Assembly (NCBI GenBank): GCA_034769895.1
Contig: JAWRYS010000741.1
Location: 1 to 64,000 of the forward strand
DNA: 64,000 nucleotides
Origin: Magicicada septendecula
Taxonomy: Eukaryota; Arthropoda; Insecta; Hemiptera; Cicadidae
Direction: 5' to 3'
A model generated the notes under the pieces. The model worked only from the letters and a program-made list of their open reading frames with translations, searched no databases and was not told where the DNA came from. Shown piece by piece: positions 47,136 to 58,105 of this stretch; the stretch's first letter is position 1; each line of letters opens with the position of its first letter. A program made the position numbers and the translations under genes.

Positions 47136-48904
47136 TTTTTATAAGTTATATATTTTAATTATTTAATTTAATTATTTAATTAGTTTTTATTATTTAATAT
47201 TATTTAATTAAAAGTATTAATAATAATTTATTTCCGTGTATTATTTTGCTAGGCTCTGTAAAGAAATATTTGTTCTATTGTGTTAATCCAGATTATGTCA
47301 AAGCTGGGTCGATTTGTAGTCACTTCTAACTCAGCTCCTTTTTTTTCTTCTTCTTCTCGATTTCTTTAGCTATTATTTTCTAAGTTAAATTAAAAATGAA
47401 ATAAATTAATTTAATTACTCAAATAATTAAGAAAACTCGTATTTAGAAACAGTAATGACATTTATTAAAAGTGATGCGATAATCTTATGTGCATCGACTA
47501 TTGCTGCGGCTGAGACTCAATTCCCAGGTCGATTGTGTCAACTAACAAAATATATAAAATTAAAATATTTATTAACAAGGTTCTTTGAGCTGTAGAAATG
47601 GTCAGGGAAAGGCAAGTTACAAAATACTATACTTACAATTAATTAATACTTAATTACTATTACGTAAAAGAAAATTATATTTGAAAATAATGTCATTTAA
47701 AAATCAAACCAGTTGGCTGCGTATGACGTCATGTAGCTGTTGACTCACCGTGGCACTGTACTGCTGGCAAGATGAACTCGAAACATGGCCGCCATCGACT
47801 TCGGATTTCACCCAACTATGCCGGCTCCTGGTTTTTTCCTCTCACCAAATGTAATTGTGATATTTTCTTCTGCGATAGTGTAGTTCCTCTGGATTCTTCA
47901 ATTGTAATGTTCTTTTTCGCTCAGAGAGGTAGTTTAATGCGGTATTATTAGTGTCGTATTAAGCGTTCGAAATGGCTAAGTTCATTGTTCAATGGAATAG
48001 TATTAATTTGAAAATTCCAACATGGCGGATGATTCTTGGTGTCTTTGGTGTTTAATTATCTTTTTACTAGTTCTTCACTTCGTTAATTGGTTGAGTTATT
48101 ATTATTAATTTTATGTTTATAACCTCTTCTGTAACTCTTCGTAGGGTACTTTCAACTTAGTTCAAATTATTATATTTTTTAGATCTCCCTTCTGCACGTT
48201 CCCATCCATTCTGGTTCCCGTTTAACAATCAACTGCTAAATGAAATCGTTATTTAATATAGTAATTCCAGAAATATTTTGGTATCCATTCCATTGTCTGA
48301 AATCAGCTGTTCGTCTTTGTCCAGATCTGATCCCATAGAAATATAGGACATTTTTTTCTATTTAATGGCTATAATTTAATTATTTTTTAATTTCATGAAA
48401 ATTTAAGTTAAGTACCTAGCAATATTCCTGTTCTAATTTTACATAAATCAATATCTAACATGACCTATTTTAGTTTCAATTAAGCTTAAAACTGGCATTT
48501 TTTGACATTTCTTATAGGCCTTATTATAATTCACATAATTATAAATTAAATGGCTTACAAGTCGTTTTATGTTAACATTGTCCTTAAATAAGATTACTTA
48601 TTACATCATTATTCTTTCTCTTTAACAATTTGTTGTTACAACAAACTGATACTGATTAATTTACATTTTATTTGTACTGTGTCCTCTGTTAGGCATTATA
48701 TTACACATTTCCATTAAAGTCAGTTTTATCCTCTGATCATTACATTTACTATTATATATTTCTGTGATAATTATAATTAAGTATCTTTATTCTAAACTGA
48801 CTAATCTCTGTTAATTTTATACAGTTTTATCTAACTTATCCTTTTGGATTTGATTACATAGTAAAAGTTGAATTTGGCCTAAAAATCAGTTTTGCTTTGC
48901 TACT
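47136..48904. other. AT-rich LTR-like block of unit R3
   Basis: Homologue of 29,413-31,181, with the GAATTTGGCC variant at its end as in L1 and R1. If the LTR interpretation is right, this belongs to the 3' LTR of the fossil gypsy element at 53,510-57,163. Confidence 0.5.
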
Positions 48905-50918
48905 CAGGGGTGCCCACAGGGGGGGATCATAGCGCAAGTTGCGCATTGAGAATTTTTGGGGGGGATTTTTTCAAGAATAACATTTTAAATCCAACATTGA
49001 TGGAAATTTTTACCGTGTTTGTGCAACAAACTAAGCTATTAGTAAAAAACTAAAGCAATTGCATATCTTTATGATTGTTTTAACGAACTGGCGGCATAAA
49101 TGTCTCTACCAGTAGGCTACAACTAGTAGTAAATTTTGTTTTGGAATTTGGAAAACTGACCCTGGCATCCTGCAGCAACATCCTGTCAATGAGTCAGAGG
49201 GTCCGTGAATAATAAATCGTGAATGTAAAAATGTGTGCGTGTGCTAACCTTTCGGCTCTACCTAATCTGACAGTGATGTACCGAATATTGTTATCTCTTG
49301 CCGTGACCAGCTGCTCTGCAGAGATGTAACGTGTCCAAAATTGGGTTATTTTGTTTATTACAGTATGGGATATTTGCATTTTTATTTATTTCATTTTGTG
49401 TGGGATTTTATAAATTTATTGTGAAAGTTTTATTTTCCGGCAACGTTATTTCCATTACAACAGAACACGTGGTAAGAAACAGTGGTGAAACAAAGCAGTA
49501 AGACGCAGTTGTTGTCGAGTAACGCGGCAAGGAATTCGCGCCACCCTAATTTTTCTCAGAACTCTGTATATGTGTGGCGACGCGCGTACTCAAAATCTCA
49601 AGCATGCGCGCTGTTAGTGACGCCGTGAAAACTCAACCGGTGCTGAAAAAATGGCGCATGAACGAAAAGTTTGTAACACCAACCAGCCAGCTACAGGAAA
49701 TGTATTTAAGCCCCGCCCGCTGCTAGTGACATCAGTATAGCAGAGGCAAATATCGTCCCCGGTTACCACACAAATAACGACTATGTTCCATGCATAGCGT
49801 GAGTACGCCACAGCAATTCACAGTATACGACGACGAACATCAGGTGGCAGTGAACCGCCGCTTCCTCCCGCTCGCGGTCCACGTTAACAGTCTACATTAG
49901 GCAGAGACGCTAGACAGTCAACGAGAAGCAGACTCCGTCAACAAACGTTTACAGTCTTGTCGGCGTCCCGGTCGGTGTTGTTTTATACGATGTGAGTGAA
50001 ACAACAATATCGTTAATACCGACCGGGACTCGTGAATTCAACGACGTAATAAACTGGTATAGCAAGTGCGAAACGCAAACAGTTGAAATACGGACAGTGA
50101 AATCGGGCATCAAAACACGTGTTCGGATCGGCATCGAGACAGTGATTGAACATAAACGAGACGGGAATATATAAAGGCCAACTATTTTCCAATTGTAACA
50201 TAATATTTAAAGGGGTTTAATTGGTGTGATAGTGTGTGTGGGCAAAGCTGGGCTACTTTCTTTTTGTATACATAGTATGTAAGATAAGGTCTCTTTAACC
50301 AGTACTAAATGTGTTATTATTTTGTGTTCTGTATGAGGAATTTACGTCTTTATGTGAGTAAGTAAAGTATTCATTTAATAACCATGTGTTAGTCTAAGTT
50401 ATTTCGTCATTACCACGGTCTCATTTCTGTGCTGCGAAATTCGTCTAACGGACCGGAATCTTTCTGAGTTATTAATTGGGTGGGGTCAGATAGCAAAATT
50501 GTCCTTTTTTATTTAAGGTGGAGTGTAAAGGTTTTCGATATTTTATCCTATATAAAAAATAATCGTGGCGACCTTGGTCTTCTGGTGAAATTTAGATATG
50601 GTAAGTAACTGATTGCGTACAGGTAAGTTCTGGCAGTGGATTTTATGTATTTATATATTTCGGCATATTTTTTAACGTCACAGAGAGAACGATGAGCCGT
50701 TTGAAAATAGTGAAAAATCGGCTTCGGAACAGCATCGGAGACTCTTGGCTGTCAAGTTTGTTGATTCTATCCTGTGGAAACAACGTACTGAGCCAGATAC
50801 AAAATGAAGACATCATTAACAAATTTGCAACCTCAAGTGTACAAAGAAAAATGGGGAGAGTGCTGAGACTTTTGGGGGGGATTTACGCATTGGGCCTTGG
50901 GGGGGATGGGCACCCCTG
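48905..50918 (+). mobile_element. hAT-like non-autonomous element, copy R3
   Basis: Same TIRs, promoter-like box and intron signals as R1. It carries GACTCCGTC as in L2 and R2. Confidence 0.75.
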
Positions 50919-51027
50919 TAATGCTACTGATATAATAACTAGTTTGCTTCCTTATTATTTCTCTGGTTTACAATTTAAAAGATATTATGATTACTTCCTT
51001 GCCTTTCCTACCTTAACAAAACTTTAA
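50692..51027 (+). pseudogene. hAT dimerisation-domain remnant, copy R3
   Basis: Same sequence as R2 (SIGDS, KMGR and LLPYY variants). Confidence 0.65.
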
Positions 51028-53509
51028 CACAAATTAACATTATTTAACTATAACAAAACATCTTATAATCTAACATTTTCGATTACATATAATGAAAGTT
51101 CATGTTCCCACATTTATATTATTATGAAACAATCCTTACGTCTTATATCTAAATACTTTATTACAATTAATAATATTTCAGTCATTTTCTGTCTTTTTGT
51201 TTGTTTGATTGTGACTTCACTTTAAGCTACCTCCTAACCGCATTATTCTCTATTACAGTTTGTTATAATGGTTTTTTTTTTAAAGAATAGGGAAATTCAC
51301 AATTTATTATCACTTGTTTTGGTATTTCACTATTATAGTTTATAGTTGATACCACTTTACTTCTCACTGAGGCATTCTTTATCACCTACACTAATGGTAG
51401 TCTGTAATCTTTTCTTCTTAATATTCTACTTTCTACACTGGTGTTATATCTATATTTAATTTACATTCTTTATCTATATGTAATGTATCCTGTAACTTGG
51501 GTTACTGGGATTTAGGGTTTTGTGTCATTATTTTGAATCTAATTAAATTGTACCTATCTGTCATAAGATTTGAGAAGTAACCTTCCCTAATACTACACTC
51601 TTTGTACAAAGCTTAAATTAGTTGGTCCTTTTATTCTCCTTCAATGAGTATGGTATTGTTTTATGTTTGGATCCTTTGATGTGGTTATCTTAATAATTCA
51701 TCCATGATTATCTTTACTTACTGCTCCTTATCTTACTGGGTATACTGATGATGTTCTGTTGTTTTAATCATCATGTGGTTGAACGTATATTGTTTTATAT
51801 AGATTGTTCATTTTATTTGGACCAAGAGTTTTTTTGTTGTTGTTGTATAGTCTATTGTCAGCATTTGATTTACTATAATGATCAATTTATTTAATTTATT
51901 TTTTAATAATTTTGTTATTACTCACTACAGATTGTTTCTTCCTTTTCTTTTCAAGGTTGTATTAAGTTATATTCAGGGTGAAAATTCTGTTATGCTATAT
52001 ATGCTCTCCTGTAAAAGTGATTAATTTAGATCATACGCTCAGTATGGATGAAATAATTACTTCTGATTCTTATATTTACCATATTTTTATTCGTTATTTC
52101 ACTTTATATACCTACTTTTCCACTATTGAGCTCTCAGTTGATATGTATATCCTTCATTCGCTTCTTTATTTATTAATAGATAATCCTTAATCTTATGCAT
52201 ATCATTATTATTCTATATATTTTTTCTTCCTTATTTGGTGCTTCATCACCAAACTTTCACTCCCTAACATTCCCTATCATGTGAGTTGGATCAGATCAGA
52301 TTGGCACAATTTTGCTACAATTTCTGCTGTCCTATACTTCACTTAGATGAGCTCAGAGGAATTATCATCGCTGCTCAATTATAAGACTGATGGAATATAT
52401 CTACATCCAGTCATAAAAATAAAAATCATTAAAAGTAGTCTCTTTCGACTAATAATAAACATCCTTGAATTCTTCACTTCATAATGGTTCAGATTAATTA
52501 ATACTTTTATACATTTGATTCTTCTTCTATTTTAAAGCTCAGTTCATATTATGTGGCTTAGGTATAGGGTATAATATTCATTTCATCCTTTCTTTGCATT
52601 CTTTTTCTTTGTTTGTTGTTGGTATAACCTGTCTCTTGTTTACATAGTAATTAGCATTTATATAGATTTTTTTTTCATTTGGTATAGATTTTTTTTTTTT
52701 TGGTTTTGCTATTGCTCATGGCATAACATTAATTCCTTCCATTAATTGTCACTAATAGTGGTTATTAAAATAACATTTCATTATGGTCCCAGGTTTTCAG
52801 CTTCTGGTCTTAATACTTGGTTCTTATTTGGTTGGTTCTTTTTCCTTGTTGCTTCTTCATCAAATTATTTTCATTGTGAGTTTGATTAAACTATTTTGGT
52901 TAAATTATAAAAACATTCTGGTCTCCTTTTCCCTTCTTCATTTAAAAGTTCTGTATCATTTTTGGGTTTAAAAAAATTATCTCATTTACATACTGTAGTT
53001 TGTATTAGTTGTTACTGTTATCATATAGTCACTGTTACAATACAAGTTGTGGCATAGTCTTTACAGCTGTGGTAGTTTATTATGGGTTTTCCTTTTTCAA
53101 CACTGGTTCTTATGAATACTTGTTATACTTTCTTCTTATGATGCTTTTAACATTCATGGATATATTTTTTCTCGTAACATTAATTTACTCAATCTATTGA
53201 TATAGGTTTTCCTCATTATCTACTGGAACATGTTCTTATTTATTTTGACCCTGGAGAGTTTGAGAAAGTTTATATATTTGTACTCCGTTTATTCCAAAAT
53301 TCTTTTATATAAGAGTTCGTTCAGATTATTAGTGTAATTTGTCCTTACGATTTTTAGAATTTAGTTAATTATTTTTTTTTCCAAAATTATTTCGTTCAAG
53401 TTATTTTTGTAAGTTGTCCTTACGGTCCTTTTGAAATTTTGTTCAACATTTCTCCTCTAAATATTTTTTTATTGACAATTGATTATAAGTGCCCTTTGTC
53501 TTGTTTGAA
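50919..53509. other. AT-rich block of unit R3
   Basis: Homologue of 33,196-35,787; no gene recognised. Confidence 0.45.
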
Positions 53510-54700
53510 TTAATATCCTTTAATACATAAGTGTAGATACATAAGGTACATAAAGGTAATACATATGTGATTATCTTTAATAATCACATATGGTCCGGTA
53601 TACAGCAGTAATAACTTTTTGGTAATGCCTTCCAAGGTACTGGGTAGTTCCTGATTTTTCAATAATACTTTTTCTCCAACTTTGTAGTTTATCACCTTCT
53701 TAATTGCCCTTTGATACCTTTTATGCCACCTTTCCTGGTCCTCGGCCAATTTATTGTAAAACTTTATCTGATTAAATTTATATTCATTATTGATGGGAAA
53801 TTCAATGATTTCTTGTATTTCTCAAGGAGGTTGTTTCTCATACATTGCGGAATATGGTGTGATTCCTATAGCGGGATGATGTGCTAAATTGAGGAATTCC
53901 TCCGTGGCTAACAGGTATTCTTGCCATTTTCTTTGTTGATGGTGACAGTATGTTCGCAATATCCTCCCGACCTCTCGCACCACCCTTTCCGCAGGATTAT
54001 ACTGGGGTGGTAAACAGATGTTTTGTATGTACGTCTTGATACCTAAGGTGATCAAAGTATTTTTCCACCTCCTTCCCTTAAATTGAGTTCCATGGTCAGT
54101 GATTATTGATGCAGATTTTCCTATCTCTGGAATGTAGTAAGTGGTGATCACTCCCAAAACCTTCAAAGTGGTAGCTCGGTTAACCAGGTATAATTTTATA
54201 AATTTGGTGAAATGATCCATCATTATTATGATGTATTTATAACGATGGCGGTTGAGAGTTTGTCGGGAGTCTACCATCTTGCTATTTATTAAATTGGCTA
54301 CCCAGGTCGAACCTTCTGAAAAGAGTGATACCTTCTCTCTGCACAGGTCAATAACAGCAGAGTTCCTACTTAATATATCACACCCTATTAGGATATTAAA
54401 TGGTAATCCAGCTGCAATGAGAAATACCATGTCCAGACTTACACCCTGACTGGTAACACTTAGAGATACCTGCTTTCGTATCGTCTCATTTTGCCGACCA
54501 GTAGCTTCTACAAGTACTATGTTATTAATGGGTAATACTGGTAGCGTTTTGCGACATTCCTGCTGTATCCGGTCTAATTCACTGTTACTAATTATCGAGG
54601 CATTGGCTCCTGTGTCTATCATAATTGGAGCAGAAATACCTTCTATTTCCGCAACTATGTAAATGATTTCATTGTTCTGATTGTTAAATTTGTATCGTTT
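53510..54700 (-). pseudogene. Fossil gypsy pol remnant: protease and integrase
   Basis: The frame at 54,622-53,822 opens with a retropepsin-like MIDTGANASIIS and an ILIGCD strand, as in Ty3/gypsy proteases. It also holds the integrase core found in the other units. The basic integrase tail is at 53,749-53,510. Part of a broken fossil element. Confidence 0.8.
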
Positions 54701-55262
54701 TCTTCTAATAAATCCTTATGAATATCTTTTAAATAATTATTATAAATAATAGTAAATTTTTGATCTTCCTTTTTAAAACTCGACTCTTGTCCATACCCAG
54801 TAGATAGGAGCAGTAAAGGGTTGTAATCTTTTATTACTGCCTCCTCTCGTTTAAATGTTCCCTATCGTTACAGATATGGCTGATAGCAGCGTCAATCTGG
54901 AGTCCTGGAACTGCTTTGTTTGGTTCAATTCGGTCATCTAGCTGTGCTTCATTTACTGGTTGTCTCCTTTGATTATCCAGGCTCAAACTGCGTCTGTGTT
55001 CATATCCTCTATGATTGTTACCTCCCTGGTTTACTTGAGGTGTTTCATACTCATAGAACCTAATCCTCCGCTGATGTTGGTACCTCCGCTGGCCGCTACC
55101 TTCTGCTCTGATATAATTTACTCGAGGTCTATATGTCCTGTGGTTATTATTACTTCCTGCTGGGTAATTTCTATTATTATTATGATAGTGATTGTTATTG
55201 GGTAGGTTTGGGTTCCTCTGACCATTAGAACCATAATTATTATTGAATGTTTTAGTGGATAG

Positions 55263-57045
55263 TTAGTGAGGATCGGTCAATAATACATCATACAATTTAA
55301 GGTCATAATTATTATTATTATAATAACCGTTTCTATTTGGTTGACTGTTATGATTATTATTATTATTATTACTATTATTATTATTATTTCGATTAATATT
55401 ATTATTATTATTGCATCCTACATTATCCCGGCTCGTGGAGCTATAATTATTATTATTATTACCGTTCTGATTATTATTATTATTAGTATAGTTGTTGTTA
55501 TTTCTAAATTCAGGTTTCTCATATCTCCTTCTACTTTGGTGGTAATAGTCTTCGTGCTCGTACATCTCGAGTAACTCCGTCATTGCTTGTACGGTTTTAA
55601 TCTGACTGTTGCGGCGAGCTCTTATTATGTCCTCCTCATAATGGTAGGATAGTTTGCTGACCAGGCACTCTTAGGGTATTTTGGGCTCTAAGTGTTTGGC
55701 CACACACACCTTTCCTAAGAAATATTGGGTCAATGTTTTACTCCGATACGGGTTATACTTCCCATGACATATTCCGTCTCTTGCGATGTTCTGCGTAGAC
55801 TCGGACCAATATTTAGCCTTAAACAATCTCTTGAATTGCTGAGGGTCCGTAACTTCGTCCCTTATCGCCATCCACCAATTATCGGCTATTTCCTTGAATG
55901 ACTCATCTAGTACTTCCTTATTTGTGCTCCACCGGTTACCTCGGTGTTTTGCAAAGTACTCTTCAATTCTAGCTATAAATTCCATAGGCTTGTTTTTGTA
56001 TAGCCTGAAATTAATCCCTCCTCGATTTTCTGTATTGGGAAAACTGATGATGTTAGTTGGTCGACTATGAAAAGGTCTATGTCGGTTTGAGTTTGTCGAA
56101 CCTGACCATTTATACTGGTCACAGCAGCTTCAATGCCGTCACATTTTTTTGTGAATCAGTTCTGCACTCTTTCCCATTCTTCGCGTGTCTCTTTTAGTTT
56201 TTCTTCTAAATTCTTCCGATTCGTTTCTTCTATATTTGTGACCTTAGTATTTATTTCTGTTTTAAAACTCTGCACTTGTCTCTCAGTATGACTCCATTTT
56301 TCGTCAGCTTTCGAAATTTTTTGTTCAATGACAGTCATTTCTTCTGCTACTTTCTTGTTTATGGTTTCATTATTCCCTGCCATCTTCTGACTCAATTCTT
56401 CCTTTAATGCTTCCATCCTTCCATCTAACCGGTTCTTATTCTCTTGGTTAGTCTCCCTTAATTCTTCTCTTAACTGTTGATTATTATTTTCCATTTTCTT
56501 ACTGGTTTCTTCCATTTTCTTATTGGTCTCTTCCAATTTCTGGCTTATCTGATTTAATTCCTCCTTCGACTGTTTATTGTCAGTTTTTATTTCCTCCATT
56601 TTCTCCTCTATCTTCTTAATATTTTCCTCCATTAATAATTTATTGTCATTTTTTATTTCATCCATCTTCTCCTCCATCTTCTTACTGTACTGTTTTCTTC
56701 CGCCTGCTTACTATTTTCTTCCATTTTCTTCTCCATCTTCTTACTATTTTCTTCCATTTTCTGGCTTATCTGGCCTAATTCTTCCTTTGACTGCTTATTG
56801 TCGGTTTTTATTTCCTCCATTTTCTGGCTGAGTTGTGCCAATGTGGTCATTAATATTTCCTGGTAATATACTTCTCCGGTTTGTGTTGGCTTGTCAGGTT
56901 GTTTCCCTTGGGGTGCTGGTTCGGTTGGTTCTGCTGGAGATAATATCAACTCCACATCTTCCACGGGAGTCGCCTCCTTATCCTCCATATCTATTTTCTT
57001 CTCGGCCTCCGCCGCCCTTTTCTTAGATGTTGCTCTCCTGTGCAT
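55263..57045 (-). pseudogene. Fossil gypsy gag remnant: coiled coil, capsid-like part, Asn-rich tract
   Basis: 57,045-56,156 codes highly charged coiled coil with repeated EEMKTDNKQSKEEL-like heptads. 55,985-55,671 resembles the gypsy capsid region (WWMAIRDEVTDPQQFKRLF, then KYWSESTQNIARD), close in pattern to the gag at 24,103-25,770. 55,583-55,263 is extremely asparagine-rich, from AAT/AAC repeats. No zinc knuckle is seen. The gene is broken. Confidence 0.75.
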
Positions 57046-57149
57046 CTTGCTTACTCTCCTGACCTGTTAACAGCTGCCAGCTAAAAATAGGAAATTGGGC
57101 AAATTGTTTTTATTTATCGGCCTATCAATCCCTATCTTTAGCTCCTAAA

Positions 57150-57160
57150 GTTGGACGCCA
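57150..57160 (-). other. Primer-binding-like site of the fossil gypsy element
   Basis: TGGCGTCCAAC on the minus strand follows a sequence ending TGTTACAAAT. This resembles the layout of the young element, where TGGCGCCCATC follows its LTR end with AAA between. Confidence 0.5.
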
Positions 57161-57163
57161 ATT

Positions 57164-57254
57164 TGTAACATAGACTCATGTTACAAATAAAATTTATGTT
57201 TGTGTTTAATAAAAATTAAGGTTTGAGAAAATTTATAAGTTATAAATTTATTAT
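57164..57254. other. Candidate LTR end with hairpin
   Basis: TGTAACAT (57,164) and ATGTTACA (57,178) form an 8-bp inverted repeat with a 6-bp loop right beside the primer-binding-like site. AT-rich sequence follows up to the junction with unit R4 sequence at about 57,255. This segment is not found in the other units. Confidence 0.4.
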
Positions 57255-57668
57255 TATTTTTTATAAGTTATATATTTTAATTATTTAATTAGTTTTTATT
57301 ATTTAATATTATTTAATTAAAAGTATTAATAATAATTTATTTCCGTGTATTATTTTGCTAGGCTCTGTAAAGAAATATTTGTTCTATTGTGTTAATCAGG
57401 TTATGTCAAAGCTGGGTCGATTTGTAGTCACTTATAACTCAGCTCCTTTTTCTTGTTCTTCTTCTTCTCGATTTCTTTAGCTATTATTTTCTAAGTTAAA
57501 TTAAAAATGAAATAAATTAATTTAATTACTCAAATAATTAAGAAAACTCGTATTTAGAAACAGTAATGACATTTATTAAAAGTGATGCGATAATCTTATG
57601 TGCATCGACTCAGCTGCGGCTGAGACTCAATTCCCAGGTCGATTGTGTCAACTAACAAAATATATAAA
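57255..57668. other. Unit R4, first part (diverged AT-rich LTR-like block)
   Basis: Homologue of the start of 47,136-48,904. It carries more substitutions and small length changes than R1-R3 show among themselves. It is interrupted by the hAT insertion and continues at 63,528. Confidence 0.7.
57661..57668. repeat. 8-bp target-site duplication TATATAAA, left
   Basis: Matches 63,520-63,527 exactly. The uninterrupted units have a single TATATAAA at this place (e.g. 29,828 and 38,695). Confidence 0.93.
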
Positions 57669-57766
57669 CAGAGCCGTCTCTAGCTTATCTGGCGCCGGGG
57701 TGCGAACCCAGCTCAGGCACCCCCTAACCATTTCAGCACCCCCCCCCATCAGTGGTGTAGGTTTGG

Positions 57767-57868
57767 TAATGGCTGCTACACACAGCGCCCGGCGGCTTGC
57801 AGGTGGTTATCAAAGCGCGGCTGACTGCCGGCGGCTGTGCAGCCGGGCAGTGTGTAGCAGTTATAAGG
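57767..57868. repeat. Subterminal inverted motifs of the hAT element
   Basis: GGCTGCTACACACAGCGCCC (57,771) and an inverted version ending CAGTGTGTAGCAG (near 57,848) lie about 100-200 bp inside the end. A third, near-identical copy lies in the transposase intron at 60,620-60,650. hAT transposases are known to bind short subterminal repeats, so these are candidate binding sites. Confidence 0.5.
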
Positions 57869-57935
57869 AGGACAGCAGAAGGAGGAAGGGAGGGTTGTTA
57901 CACAGTAAAAATATGCAATTTTAATGCTATTACCA

Positions 57936-57945
57936 TTTATTTATT
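57936..57945 (-). terminator. Candidate poly(A) signal of the hAT transposase
   Basis: AATAAATAAA on the minus strand, about 165 bp after the transposase stop at 58,106. Confidence 0.45.
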
Positions 57946-58105
57946 ATAAAATATTCACTTCTTACTATTTTGCTAACTTACACAACAATCAACAACAAAG
58001 TAACAGGATATAACTATGATAAAGAATTTTAAGTAACAAATTAAGAAAGTCTCTTTACAGACATTTTGTGATCCTCAAAAGGTACCTAACCTTATTATTA
58101 AATTA

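Larger units (their letters stand above)
53510..57163 (-). mobile_element. Fossil Ty3/gypsy element, internal region (gag, protease, integrase), broken
   Basis: The longest version of the gypsy element seen in the array. In element order it has a primer-binding-like site at 57,150-57,160, a coiled-coil gag region, a capsid-like part, an asparagine-rich tract, an aspartic protease with DTG, and the integrase shared with the other units. It is broken, with several breaks. It is related to the whole-looking element at 17,284-28,516 but older and from a different subfamily. The 5' LTR would lie at 57,164 and beyond (the R4 copy) and the 3' LTR at or below about 53,450. Confidence 0.8.

Noticed and set aside
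57598-57924. 108-residue frame at the left hAT end
   Set aside because: It crosses the transposon boundary at 57,669, so it joins flank and element by chance.
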